Shown: one piece after another, positions 23,457-32,250 of the stretch
Position numbering within the stretch: the stretch's first letter is position 1
How the letters are laid out: every line of letters begins with the position of its first letter
DNA from: Oscheius dolichura
Lineage: Eukaryota; Nematoda; Chromadorea; Rhabditida; Rhabditidae
DNA: 64,000 nucleotides
NCBI GenBank assembly: GCA_932521035.1
Contig: OW051495.1
Span: 1,550,001-1,614,000 of the forward strand
Reading direction: 5' to 3'
The notes under the pieces: model-generated
Told to the model about the DNA's origin: nothing
Seen by the model: only the letters and a program-made list of their open reading frames with translations
Database searches by the model: none
Translations under genes and position numbers: made by a program

Positions 23457-25958
23457 CTATATGGACTTTGCACGTCTAGCGAGCCTTCTTCTTAGAGCTT
23501 CCTGTATTTCCGGATCGGCCAACGGGCTGGCTTCATCGCCTAACTCTGCCAGATCCGTTTTTTCGCTTTTCTCCGATTCTACGAGAGGGGGGAATTTGAA
23601 TTCCTCCTCTTTTCCCGCTGCCTGTTGTTGTTGTCCCGCTCCTCCCTGTTGGCTCGGCTGTTCAGTTGACTTGTTGTCTGTCTTTTCGGTGCTCCTCTTC
23701 GAATCGACCTCCTTCTTGCTCTCTCCCGTCTTCTTCTTTCTCTTGCCCGGTTGCTTCTTCCTTCCCTTTTTGGAAAATATTTTGACGGCTTTGGATTCAT
23801 TTTTAGCTCCTTTAGACCACCCATGCCAGGTCTTTCTCTTCTTTGGCGCCGATCTCTCCTCTGCTTCGGCTAGCCCATTGATAGCCGCCTCTTCACTAGG
23901 GCCGGTCCCTTTCTTCTTATTCTCCTTTTCGCCGCGGCCTTTCACATCCTTCTTTTTGCCTTCATTTCCCTCCTTCGACCCTTCTTTACTCGGCTCCTTC
24001 GAATCATGCTCCTCCTTCGTGGCTGCCTTCTTCTTTCCTTTTTTGGCAAATATTTTGACGGCTTTGGATTCATTTCCAGCAATCCCTTTCTTCTTACTGT
24101 CCTTTTTTCCGTCGGCTTTCACCTTCTTATTTCCTCCATTTCCCTCCTTCGAGCGTTTGTCTTCTTCTTTACTCGGATCCTTCGAATTGCTTGTTTGGGT
24201 ACCTTCCGCCGAAGTTGTTTGGCTGATTCCGTCTTCGGTATTATCTAAACGCCGACATTATGAGACATCAAACAAAATGAACCTCGATTTGCTGCCGCTT
24301 CTGCCTTTTTCTTTCTGAAGAAGCACCACCATATCCCAGCAATAACACCGCCAATACAGAAGATACCGAAAACCGAGCAACTGACAACAATAATGGTGGT
24401 ACTGAAACGAACTTCTCTCAAGCTAGAAAATAGAATAACGAACTTTGTGTCGTTCGAGCTTTGTGTGGCAGTTCCCGGGCTTTGAGAAACTGCGCCGATC
24501 CCGGCAGGGGGCACTGTAGGCGCTGCAGTAGCCGGTTCAGTTGTCGTCGTCGTCGTTGTGGTCGTCGTGGTCGTTGTAGGACACGGCGGAGTAACAACCG
24601 CAAAATTGTATAGATTCTTGGGAAAAGTGCAATCATTACTGACTGAAAATGGAAAAATAGACTTGAAACGGAGAAAGGAAACTCACAAATAGTCCCTGTA
24701 ATCGTCGTATTTGTCAAGAACGTGAGCTGGCTTTGTTTAGCATTCCCCAGTTTGACATCTCCTTTGATTTTGACCAAATTATTGCCAGTCACCGATCCAG
24801 CGACGTTGTCATCCAACTCCAGGTTGCCGTCCACAACTTTACAAACATTCAGAGTAGAAAAATTGCGGATCTTTTCGTCAAGCATGCATTCTGGAACGAA
24901 ACTACCGTAACCCTTTGAAGAAAAAGAAAGAGACCTCCTTCCGGCTGGATGTCACTTCCATTTAGAGAGAAAGTATTCAACGTTTGTAGAATAGCCGGCG
25001 CCAGACTCGGATTACCATGAACTGTCAGCAGAGTTGTGGAGAAGTCGTCCCCGATCGTCGTCAGCTTAGGATTTTTCACGACTTCCATACGATGAAGGGT
25101 AAACGTTCTGCCTTTGTTAATCAAAATAGTCTCCAAATTTTCATTCTTCGATATTTCCGCACCTGTAACGAGAATTCTGCAGAAAACAACCGGCCAACCT
25201 CCAACAATGAATTGATTTAGCTGGTCCAGGTTAAAATTGGCCAAAGCCTTGTTGTTAATCACGAGCAGCTGTTTATCAACTTGGAACTGTTTAATTGGCA
25301 GATTCAACTTGGTCAGCATGGGATTATTCTCAATCTTGAAATCTTCTTGGCACTCAATTTTAGGGATAATCAATTCCACCGAATTCAAATTGTCGTTGCC
25401 ACTGATCATCACATTGCCGCTGAATCCTGCAGGAGCTGTTATTTTGATAGACGTCAGCTTGGGATTTCCAGTAATCATCAAGTTCTTCACGACCAACTTC
25501 TCCACATCACTCGTCAACGCGACATTCATTTCAGTCAGATGTTGATTGTTCTTGACAATGAAATCTAAAAGATGCATGGCTTGATACCATTAGTACCGCT
25601 TCCCACCTCTCTTTGCAGATGAAATTTTGTCAAGGGCAGGCAAGTTCAATTTATCGATAGAAGAATCTTCAATGATAACTGCGACATTGGTAATACCCAG
25701 AAGTGAACATGTAAAAGCGGTCCATTTGGTGTCATCGACATCCTTCACCGTGAGATTATAACCACTTTGAGAAGTTAGACTGTCGCAAGGCTGTTTCACG
25801 ACCTCTGCCGAATCTTCTTGATCCAAATTATAACAATTGACTGTTGTTGCAGCATCGACGAGAGTCACCGAACAGAGCACAAAAACAGCAGAAAATAGAA
25901 GCAGTAAGGCCCCTGAAAGTTAGCAACTAGCAAGAGACAGTAGAAAGGACCGACTCAT
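23457..25958 (-). CDS. Receptor L-domain type I membrane protein with lysine-rich tail
   Basis: Order of parts on the minus strand: a signal peptide (LLLLFSAVFVLCSVTLVDA, about 25900-25850); a leucine-rich receptor L-domain-like ectodomain of about 300 aa with repeating strands such as LVVKNLMITGNPKLTSI, NVMISGNDNLNSVELI, FKIENNPMLTKLNL and MEVVKNPKLTTIGDD; a membrane-proximal Thr run (TTTTTTTTTTTEP) and PAGIGAVSQSPG; a transmembrane helix (TTIIVVSCSVFGIFCIGGVI); a basic stop-transfer FFRKKK; and a cytosolic tail of about 260 aa, very rich in K, E, S and G. The tail contains two copies of NESKAVKIF(A/S)KKG(K/R)KK and one Gln run. The nematode IRLD family has L-domains resembling insulin/EGF receptors but no kinase, which fits. 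The join into the tail exon (NRG/DNTEDG across a ~45-base intron) is in phase. The very first exon is uncertain; ATG 25958 does not join in frame. Confidence 0.75.
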
Positions 25959-26604
25959 TGTAGAAGAAGACCTGCAGAGAATGAGAGCTCCCAGGGACTA
26001 ACGTCTATTTATACCGCTTTTTGACAAATACTGGTAATTTCCGGGACGACGCATTTTTCGACCGTTTTGGCACGATAACTTTTCCCCTTTCGGTCATGTT
26101 CGGAACAGCCAATTCAAAGAGAATGGTTACAATTCTCTTGAAATCCTATGATAGGTTACAGTAATCCAAGGAAGCGGCTCTCTATGGTCTGGTAGGAGAG
26201 TGCCGGCGCCCCTGCACCCGTAGAATTTCGGCAGAAGACAAAGGTGACAAAACACAGTAGTTTCTAGCAGCTTTGAATAAAAGAAAGTGTCCTACTGAGG
26301 TGGTACGGGTGCGCTCGAAGCGACAATTGGCTGGGCTGGCTGCCCCGATCAAGGCGAGTAACAAGAAGACTTCTACACAAAGAAAACTGATAGACCCGAC
26401 TTTCGGTATCATACGAGTACGCGGACCAGGCTACAGTAACCCAAGAAAGTTCAAGAAGCGTGGTGGGATCTGAGAAAGGCGTGCTCCGCGGGTACGGATA
26501 CGAGATGACGTCGAGAAACGGTGCCGGTACAAGTAATCAAGAGAAAAACGACTACCGTATTTTCTCAATTAAAAGCCCCCTCCAAATAGAAGCCCTTCTC
26601 AATT
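25959..26604. other. Intergenic with hairpin remnant
   Basis: No gene was found. A half-decayed hairpin of family B is present: CCCTGCACCCGTAGAATTTCGGCAG at 26211-26235 and a shorter inverse, TACGGGTGCGC, near 26305. The minus-strand promoter of the L-domain gene should lie at the left edge. Confidence 0.5.
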
Positions 26605-26790
26605 TTTGTTAGCATTAAACATCACTAGCTGTTGTCGCTAAACCCTACATAAAGTTCTGATGTTTTATGCTGATTGGTTTTTGCCTTCGTCGGCGGCTAA
26701 AAATGTGGGAACGGAAGCTTGTATATAACGAGAAGGAGACAGACAAGACAGAGACAAGAGACATCGCTCGTCTGTCTCCATCAAAAGGTT
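26605..26790 (+). promoter_or_regulatory. Cystatin-type promoter module, copy 3
   Basis: This is the best-preserved module, and it lies directly before the intact plus-strand cystatin. It runs GCATTAAACATCACTAGC, CCTACATAAAGTTCTGATG, GCTGATTGGTTTTTGCC (inverted CCAAT), CGGCTAAAAATGTGGGAACG, GTATATAACGAGA (TATA), and a leader ending CATCAAAAG/GTTAGAAAC that may be a 5'UTR exon. TTTCAG sits 2 bases before the start codon at 26902 and could receive either that exon or a spliced leader. Confidence 0.75.
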
Positions 26791-26901
26791 AGAAACATTT
26801 TGGTCTTATCTATTTTTTGAGGTTTCAGAAATGAATAGACAAACACTTTGATCTAGATTTTTAGAGTTTCTAGGTGCGTATTAAACCTGAACCTTTCAGA
26901 C

Positions 26902-27457
26902 ATGAAGATACAGATCTTTCTCTTCTCGGCACTTGTTGCCGCCTGTTATGGAACCGCAACCACGATACCCGATCGAATGGATGGAGGAGGATTTAGCAAA
27001 CGGGATCCCAACGACCCTCTATACACGGTAAATGGGAAACTAACCATTTCTTATATCTGGATCTGTAGACTCTCGCCTGGAACCCAGCTACAGCCGCCGT
27101 GAACAAGCAATTGAAGGAAGAGAACCCCGCTGCTACTTCTGCTCTCGTCCCGATCAAAGTACGCCGCTAAAGAGGGAAAGAAAAACAACGTTTTCTAGGT
27201 TCTAGCTGCCCAGAGACAGCTTGTAGCGGGTTTTAACGACGAATTGGATATCGAAATGGCCGAGTCCAAGTGTAAAATCGGAGCGAATACGACCTATTCA
27301 GCTGAAAATTGTCCTCTAACTGGTAAAGGAGCCAAACACGTGAGAATAATTGATTTCCCCCTTCAAATACTCCCTCTTTTAGGTCTATCGTGTACGAATT
27401 TATTCTGTCAAGTGGTTGAATACAGTCGAAGTCACAAGCGTCGAAAAGATCAAGTGA
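26902..27457 (+). CDS. Secreted cystatin-type cysteine protease inhibitor, copy A
   Basis: Four exons, 26902-27027, 27069-27158, 27199-27339 and 27383-27457, join in phase to give 143 aa. A signal peptide (MKIQIFLFSALVAACYG) precedes a short linker and a cystatin fold: LAWNPATAAVNKQLKEEN (the helix), LVPIKVLAAQ, the first binding hairpin QLVAG (QxVxG motif, about residue 80), FNDELDIEMAESKC, an NCPLTG loop, then RVRIYSVKWLNTVEV. The W of the second hairpin is present, but the usual PW is KW. Cys residues in SKCKIG and ENCPL fit the first type-2 cystatin disulfide; the second pair is absent. AATAAA follows the stop by only 8 bases. Likely role: inhibition of papain-like proteases outside the cell. 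Confidence 0.88.
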
Positions 27458-28122
27458 TTCGAGAAATAAAGATTGAGAAACAGTTACTGGAGTATATTCT
27501 GCAATACTGATAGGAGGGGTAAACCGGACTACATTCGTTATGTTATAGCGATCTTATAAATTTAGAAGGCTGTGATTATTTATCAATAACACTGTGGTAA
27601 ATACGCGTTCCGTTCAGTTTGCTTTGAGTCAAAAAGATATCCGTATGTTTCGGTTAGAATTTATAAACCGAGTTCAAAATTTGCATTTTGTTATAATAAA
27701 TAAAGACTTTATTTCCCATTTTTGTCTACAGTATTCCGAGTAGAATAACGTTTTTTTTTCTAAAAATGAAGCCTATTACTATTTTAGGGAGGACGCGAAG
27801 AGATAAGAGGGAAATTGAACCACTACTAACTTTTTGAAGTATATACTATGTTCTAACTTTCTTATAAGTTTTGAAACCACTGATCTGTTTAGTGCAAGAT
27901 TCTTCTTGTTGTTCAAAAGTGGATGATCAAATTGTAGTCAATCGCTCACATCGGATAAGATTTTGTTTTCCAAACATACACCACAATGGCCATCCAACAT
28001 AATGTTCTTCTACTGGAACATTCGAGGTGAAATTCAAGTCTTCTTCTCCATGTGGAAACTAAAATTAACCGAGGAGAATTGGAAGAACTCTTTTGCTACA
28101 AAAGAAACACACTTGCAGTCGT
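27458..28122. other. Intergenic between cystatins, with possible GST scrap
   Basis: No complete gene. At 27984-28100 (+) a frame reads MFFYWNIRGEIQVFFSMW..., which resembles the first strand and helix of mu-type glutathione transferases (xYWxIRG). No further GST exon was found. A chance match or a small pseudogene fragment are both possible. Confidence 0.35.
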
Positions 28123-29018
28123 TTATTTACCGGTTGAAGGTTTTGAGGGTGATATCTTTGTGACGTCGTAGACTTCCTCTTGGTTCTTCCCAATCAGCTC
28201 AATAATCTTCACGCGATACTGGATTCGGGGAAGTTTAAAGAATGAAATCAATTTTTCAAAAGGGTTGCCTCCGCTGATGGCAATGGGGCAATTCTTGGCT
28301 GAATAGACCGTATTAGCTCCGATTTTACATATGGACTCCGTCATTTGGATGTCCAATTCGTATTTGAAACCACCAACAACTTGTCGCGTCGCTTTCACTA
28401 CCTAAATCTTGTCATTATTCTAATTTTTCTGAGGTCCTACTTGAAGCGGAACGAGAGCAACACTAGCAGCTGGGTTCTCTTCCTTCAGATGCTTGTTCAC
28501 AGCGGCTGTAGCTGGATTCCAGGCGAGAGCCTACAGTACCAATTATTTTCGCGTTCTACGGTTCCCAGGAGCTTGGAAAAGCCGAAAAATCGGCGCTCCC
28601 AATTTCGGGCGCGCCCAATTATGGGCGTAGACAGGAGTGTCGCGTGTTTGTGTCCGTATCTCGGTCATTTCTTGGTAGATTTCAAAAATTCAAAGACCTA
28701 GTTGGAGAGCACATCGAGACGATTCTAATGAACCCAATCACATCTCAGCCGCGCTGACACAAAAATCTGTAGCTCCACAAACTTTGACTGAGGATGTGTT
28801 ACGTAATCGGGCGCGCCCTGACGAACGACGTTTGCCCATGTATTGGGCAGCCCTTCAGACCCTTCTAATGGACTACCCCGATGACTTACCAGATATTTCG
28901 GATCCTTTGGATCCATATTTTGTATTCCGCCGACTGGCCTATCGTACAATGGATTCCTGGTTGTGTCTCCATAACAAGCAGCAACAAGTGTCGAGAATAG
29001 AAGGATCTGCCTCTTCAT
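28123..29018 (-). CDS. Secreted cystatin, copy B (canonical QVVGG)
   Basis: Three exons read in phase: 29018-28890 (43 codons, signal peptide MKRQILLFSTLVAACYG), 28530-28441 (30 codons, LAWNPATAAVNKHLKEEN) and 28401-28123. Exon 3 carries QVVGG, the most canonical QxVxG site in the cluster, followed by FKYELDIQMTESICKIGANT and an NCPIA loop. The intron that in copy A follows the NCP loop has no donor here; the frame simply reads through (PFEKLISFFKLPRIQYRVKI), adding about 20 residues. The C-terminus is longer (ends SPSKPSTGK) and the second-hairpin tryptophan is missing. Intron 1 is enlarged by a family-A MITE. The promoter module is not obvious upstream, where another MITE copy sits. Confidence 0.8.
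28585..28850 (+). mobile_element. MITE family A, copy 1 (in cystatin B intron 1)
   Basis: The core CGGGTGTTTGTGTCCGTATC (slightly changed here), TCTCGGTCATTTCTTGG, CAAAAATTCAAAGACCTAGT and CCACAAACTTTGACTGA is shared with at least six other copies in the window. The outer ends carry GGGCGCGCCC blocks and ACG.TTTGCCCATGTAT. It enlarges intron 1 of the minus-strand cystatin. Confidence 0.75.
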
Positions 29019-29286
29019 TTCTGAAATCCAAGAAATTAGAAAAAAAACAAGGATTTATCCGAAAATTTCGATCAAAGTGTTGCTGACCCGTTGATGGATG
29101 AAGAGAGACCGTCTGCTGTGATCCCGCCAGGCTATATACAGGCTTCTTTCCCACACTGCTAGTCGTCGACGCAAGCACTAGCCAGACATAATAAAACAGA
29201 TCTTTTATGTCATCTTTACCACTTCTCAAAGTGTGGTGTTTAGTTACCAGGGAGAAGAACTGGGTATCTAGAAAATTGAAAACTTT

Positions 29287-29555
29287 CCAAATATCATTGA
29301 CAAACGCCCGGGCGCGCCGCGTTACGTAGCACATTCTCTCTCAAACTTTGTGGGGCTACAGATGGTTTGTCGGAGCGGTTGAGATGTAACAGGGTTCATT
29401 AGAATCGTCTTTTTGTGCTCTCCAACTAGGTCTATGAATTTTTGAAATCGGCTAAGAAATGACCGAGATACGGACATAAACACCCGACACTCCCCCGTCT
29501 ACGGCCGAAAACGGGCGCTCCCGAATTTGTGCTGTTTGCCCATGTATGCAGACGA
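29287..29555 (-). mobile_element. MITE family A, copy 2
   Basis: This copy is in inverse orientation to copy 1. It runs from ACAAACGCCCGGGCGCGCC through CAAACTTTGTGGGGCTACAG, GGGTTCATTAGAATCG, CCAACTAGGTCT, TGACCGAGATACGGACA and ACACCCGACACTCCC to GTTTGCCCATGTATG. It lies upstream of cystatin B exon 1. Confidence 0.75.
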
Positions 29556-29630
29556 TGCCTTTTCTCGTTGGTAGCATAACGCTTTAAGATGCGGTAAAGC
29601 CGAAATAAAAGCGATGTTCAACAATACGCA

Positions 29631-30470
29631 ACTTCAAGTATCCTGAATAAAACCAAAAAAAGGATGAGCAATAAGCGACGCTTCAAAAGTTTCAAGGAGC
29701 CTTTATCAGCGAGAAATAATAAGAATCCACAATGACTTCATGGATCATGGCAATTTTATGAGAAAAATGTGTGAATTTTTACAGGGGTTGAAAGTTAAAT
29801 TTGGAAGTCAACCACAAGGTTCCCTGAGTCCAATTCTCTTGATCCTCTATCTTTCACGGTATAACATACTTCTGGAGAGAGAAAGCCGCACATTTTTTTC
29901 CTAGTGGCTCGGCAAAGCTGCATTAGTATTGTCACACTTGTAGCTAGAGATTTATTGCGGTAATAAAACGGTAAAAATAATATAGGAAAAGCTCTGTATA
30001 GTCCGTTTTCAACGACCGGTTGGGACTAAATTGGATATGGAAAAACTAAAGCATTACTCCAACTCAAAAAACTACTTTTATATGTCTAACCATAATTTAT
30101 GGAAATGTTTTACTTTCCGTAGATATAGGAAGTATGATATCAAGTGTACTGGATCGACGTTTACATTCAATAAACTTTCAAATCAATCCATTTCAGCTGC
30201 CCCTCGTACTATTGGAGTCACAAACAATTGCTCGACAAGATCCTGTTCAACCCTATGCTTATCCTTAGATTGCCGCTCAATTTCAACTAGTTGCCAATAT
30301 TTATTTATGAAATCAATTGATCTTTTTAAAATCGAGGACTTTCAATACTTTCAACCACGGCTGTTCAACAATACGCACGTGATAGACCTAAAACCAGTGA
30401 AATTTAAAGGCGGAGAGCAATATACATGTTTGGCTCCGTTGCCGGTAAGGGGGCAATTCTTAGCGGAATA
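29631..30470 (+). repeat. Left arm of large inverted repeat
   Basis: About 840 bases, almost identical to the reverse complement of 33434-34278. The boundaries are sharp: ACTTCAAGTATCCTGAATAA at the outer end and GGCAATTCTTAGCGGAATAG at the inner end. The arm covers the 3' exon of cystatin C (minus strand) and about 680 bases of DNA downstream of it. Long plus-strand frames in the arm are antisense to that gene. Confidence 0.85.
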
Positions 30471-30852
30471 GGTCGTATTCGCTCCGATTTTACACTTGGA
30501 CTCGGCCATTTCGATGTCCAGTTCATAAAGAGCCCCGGATACAAGTTGAAGTGACGCGGTCAACACCTAAAACAGTTAATTCTCTTGTTGTTAGCGACTT
30601 ACTTTAACCGGGACGAGAGCAGCAATAGTCGTTGGATTCTCTTCCTTCAATTGCTTGTTCACGGCGGCTGTCGCTGGATTCCAGGCGAGAGCCTACAGAT
30701 CCATTTGAATTAGAAACCTTTCTTCAGGTAGTGGCTTACTATAAATCGAGGGGTATTGGGATTCTTTTGGCTTGGTGCCCCATCAATAATTATCGGTCTC
30801 GAGGTTGTGACTCCATAACAGGTAATAAAAAGAGAAATATATGTATCGTCAT
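30313..30852 (-). pseudogene. Cystatin copy C with a frameshifted first exon
   Basis: Exons 30692-30603 (90 nt), 30566-30426 (141 nt) and 30387-30313 (75 nt) match copy A exactly in length and phase. They encode LAWNPATAAVNKQLKEEN, the QLVSG inhibitory motif, MAESKCKIGANT, an NCPLTG loop and an EQPW second hairpin, which is the only copy with the classical PW. Exon 1 (30852-30740) is 13 bases shorter than in copy A. The loss falls inside the signal peptide, so from the ATG the frame reads MTIHIFLFLLPV and meets TAA at codon 21. No in-frame ATG rescues it. The domain is otherwise undamaged, so the break is recent, or the true start lies in an exon I did not find. Confidence 0.7.
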
Positions 30853-30930
30853 GTCTGAAATGTTCAGGTTTAATACGCATCTGGAAACTCTAAAAATCTG
30901 GATAAGAGTGCTTCCGAGACTCGGTCCTCG

Positions 30931-31038
30931 ATAGTCCGTTCCCCTGCACCCGTAATATCTGGGCAATATAAAGCTATAAAGCCGTCACAGTTTTGTCCCT
31001 TCCTGCCGATATTTTACGGGTGCAGGAGATAGGACTAT
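30931..31038. mobile_element. Hairpin element family B, copy 2
   Basis: A foldback with ATAGTCC.GTTCCCCTGCACCCGTAATATCTGGGCA and the inverse TGCCGATATTTTACGGGTGCAGGAGATAGGACTAT. It lies between the promoter module (31055-31235) and cystatin C, the same relative place as copy 1, with the same flanking GACTCGGTCCTCG. Confidence 0.7.
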
Positions 31039-31054
31039 CGTGTATCGCGTCGTT

Positions 31055-31235
31055 CAAACTGTTTCCGACCTTTTGATGAAGACAGACGAGTGATGTCTGT
31101 TGTCCCTCCATTTTCTTATATGCAGGTTTCCGTTCCCACATTTTAGCCGCCGACGAAGGCGAAAGCAATCGGCGTTAAAAAGGGGAAACTTTATGAAGGG
31201 TTCAACGGTATCAAAAAGTGATGTCTAATGCTGTT
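31055..31235 (-). promoter_or_regulatory. Cystatin-type promoter module, copy 4
   Basis: Reverse-strand copy of the module: GACCTTTTGATGAAGACAGACG (leader), CTTATATGC (weakened TATA), CGTTCCCACATTTTAGCCG, GGCGAAAGCAATCGGCG (altered CCAAT region) and AACTTTATG, reading back to GATGTCTAATGC. It points at the frameshifted cystatin C. Its TATA and CCAAT elements are more decayed than in the other copies. Confidence 0.6.
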
Positions 31236-31450
31236 TATGAAATGCAGAGGAGGATGGAAGCGACTGGTGGAGCAAAAGTACCTGATAATTTGAAAATGTC
31301 TTCGAAAGAAAGGGCAGCAATAATCGTTCTTCTGGTGGGGACAAGCTTGTCCTGAAAAAATAACATTAAAAAAGATCAACAGAAACAAAAATAGCAAAAT
31401 AATTACAAGTCCTGAACGCAAAAACATTTGCGCAGAGCTTCGCCTCTATA
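31190..31450 (-). repeat. Segment duplicated at 18600-18800
   Basis: Read on the minus strand, AGAGGC..AGCTCTGCGCAAAT, TTTTTGCGTTCAGGACTTG, ATTATTTTG.CTATTTTTGTTTC and TTTCAGGACAAGCTTGTC match plus-strand 18600-18730. A TTTTTTCAG-like acceptor followed by ACAAGCTT is shared, so it may be an exon remnant of a lost gene. No longer frame survives in either copy. Confidence 0.5.
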
Positions 31451-32250
31451 GCAATATGCTAATTAGGCTCATTTTTCATCAATTTTCTTTCTGTAACAGT
31501 TATAAAATATTGCTAACATGCTTCTTTATGTGCTAGAAACAAGTAGAAGCAAAAGCAATATCAGAACAAAAAGGAATTCATCAAATTGTATTTTGGATTC
31601 GTTTGCCGCGTTATTATTCATTTTTAACCATTTGTATTGCATGACACATGTTCAGTGATACTGCAAAAGAAGCGCTATCGAATGTAGATAATTTAACAAC
31701 AAAAATAATGAAGAGAAAACATCTACACACAAAGAAATCAATGAAATTAGGAATAAATCAAAAATGAAAAAATCGAAGGCTTGATAATCAGGGTTTGGCT
31801 CCTCACCATGTTCACATTTTTTTTCTACTGCGGTAGGCTCCCTTTAACCCGTCTCGCGCACTTATCAAAAAGTCACGTTGCTACCTTTCTTTCTTCCCCA
31901 TTCTTTCCTTTTCGCGTATCTTTTCATTCCCCCTTCCCGTTTGTTCTCGTTTCTCCTGCCCTCCCGCCCGGCCAATGACCAATATTTTCCCCCCGCGAAA
32001 CAAAACAATCCCCCCTGCCAGTTGGTCTCCCCGATTGTTTCTCCAATTTCACTTTTTCTATAAACACAATCCAGGATCACGGACTTTTGGATCCACTTCG
32101 CCTTTTCCTCTCTCTCCTAGACGCCGGGTCCCGCCACGAAAACAACTCGACTCCCGTAAAAGTATGCCCCTGTTTTTATTTACCCCTCCCCAAGATAGAA
32201 AAGTGCAAAAATACACTGGATAATGTCGTTTTTCAGGGTAAAATGCCAAA
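31451..32250. other. Upstream region of SLC46-like gene
   Basis: The first 300 bases are AT-rich without features. From 31860 to 32200 the plus strand is strongly pyrimidine-rich (many TTCCCC and CCTTTTCC runs), ending in GTTTTTCAG at 32236, 15 bases before the start codon. This looks like promoter or outron DNA ahead of a spliced-leader or 5'UTR acceptor. No gene was seen. Confidence 0.5.

Noticed and set aside
23314..24318. A 334-codon plus-strand open frame, the longest in the window.
   Set aside because: It is the antisense of the lysine-rich tail exon; AAG/GAG codons read backwards give a Phe/Ser/Leu-rich frame without stops. The minus strand has the domains and splice sites.
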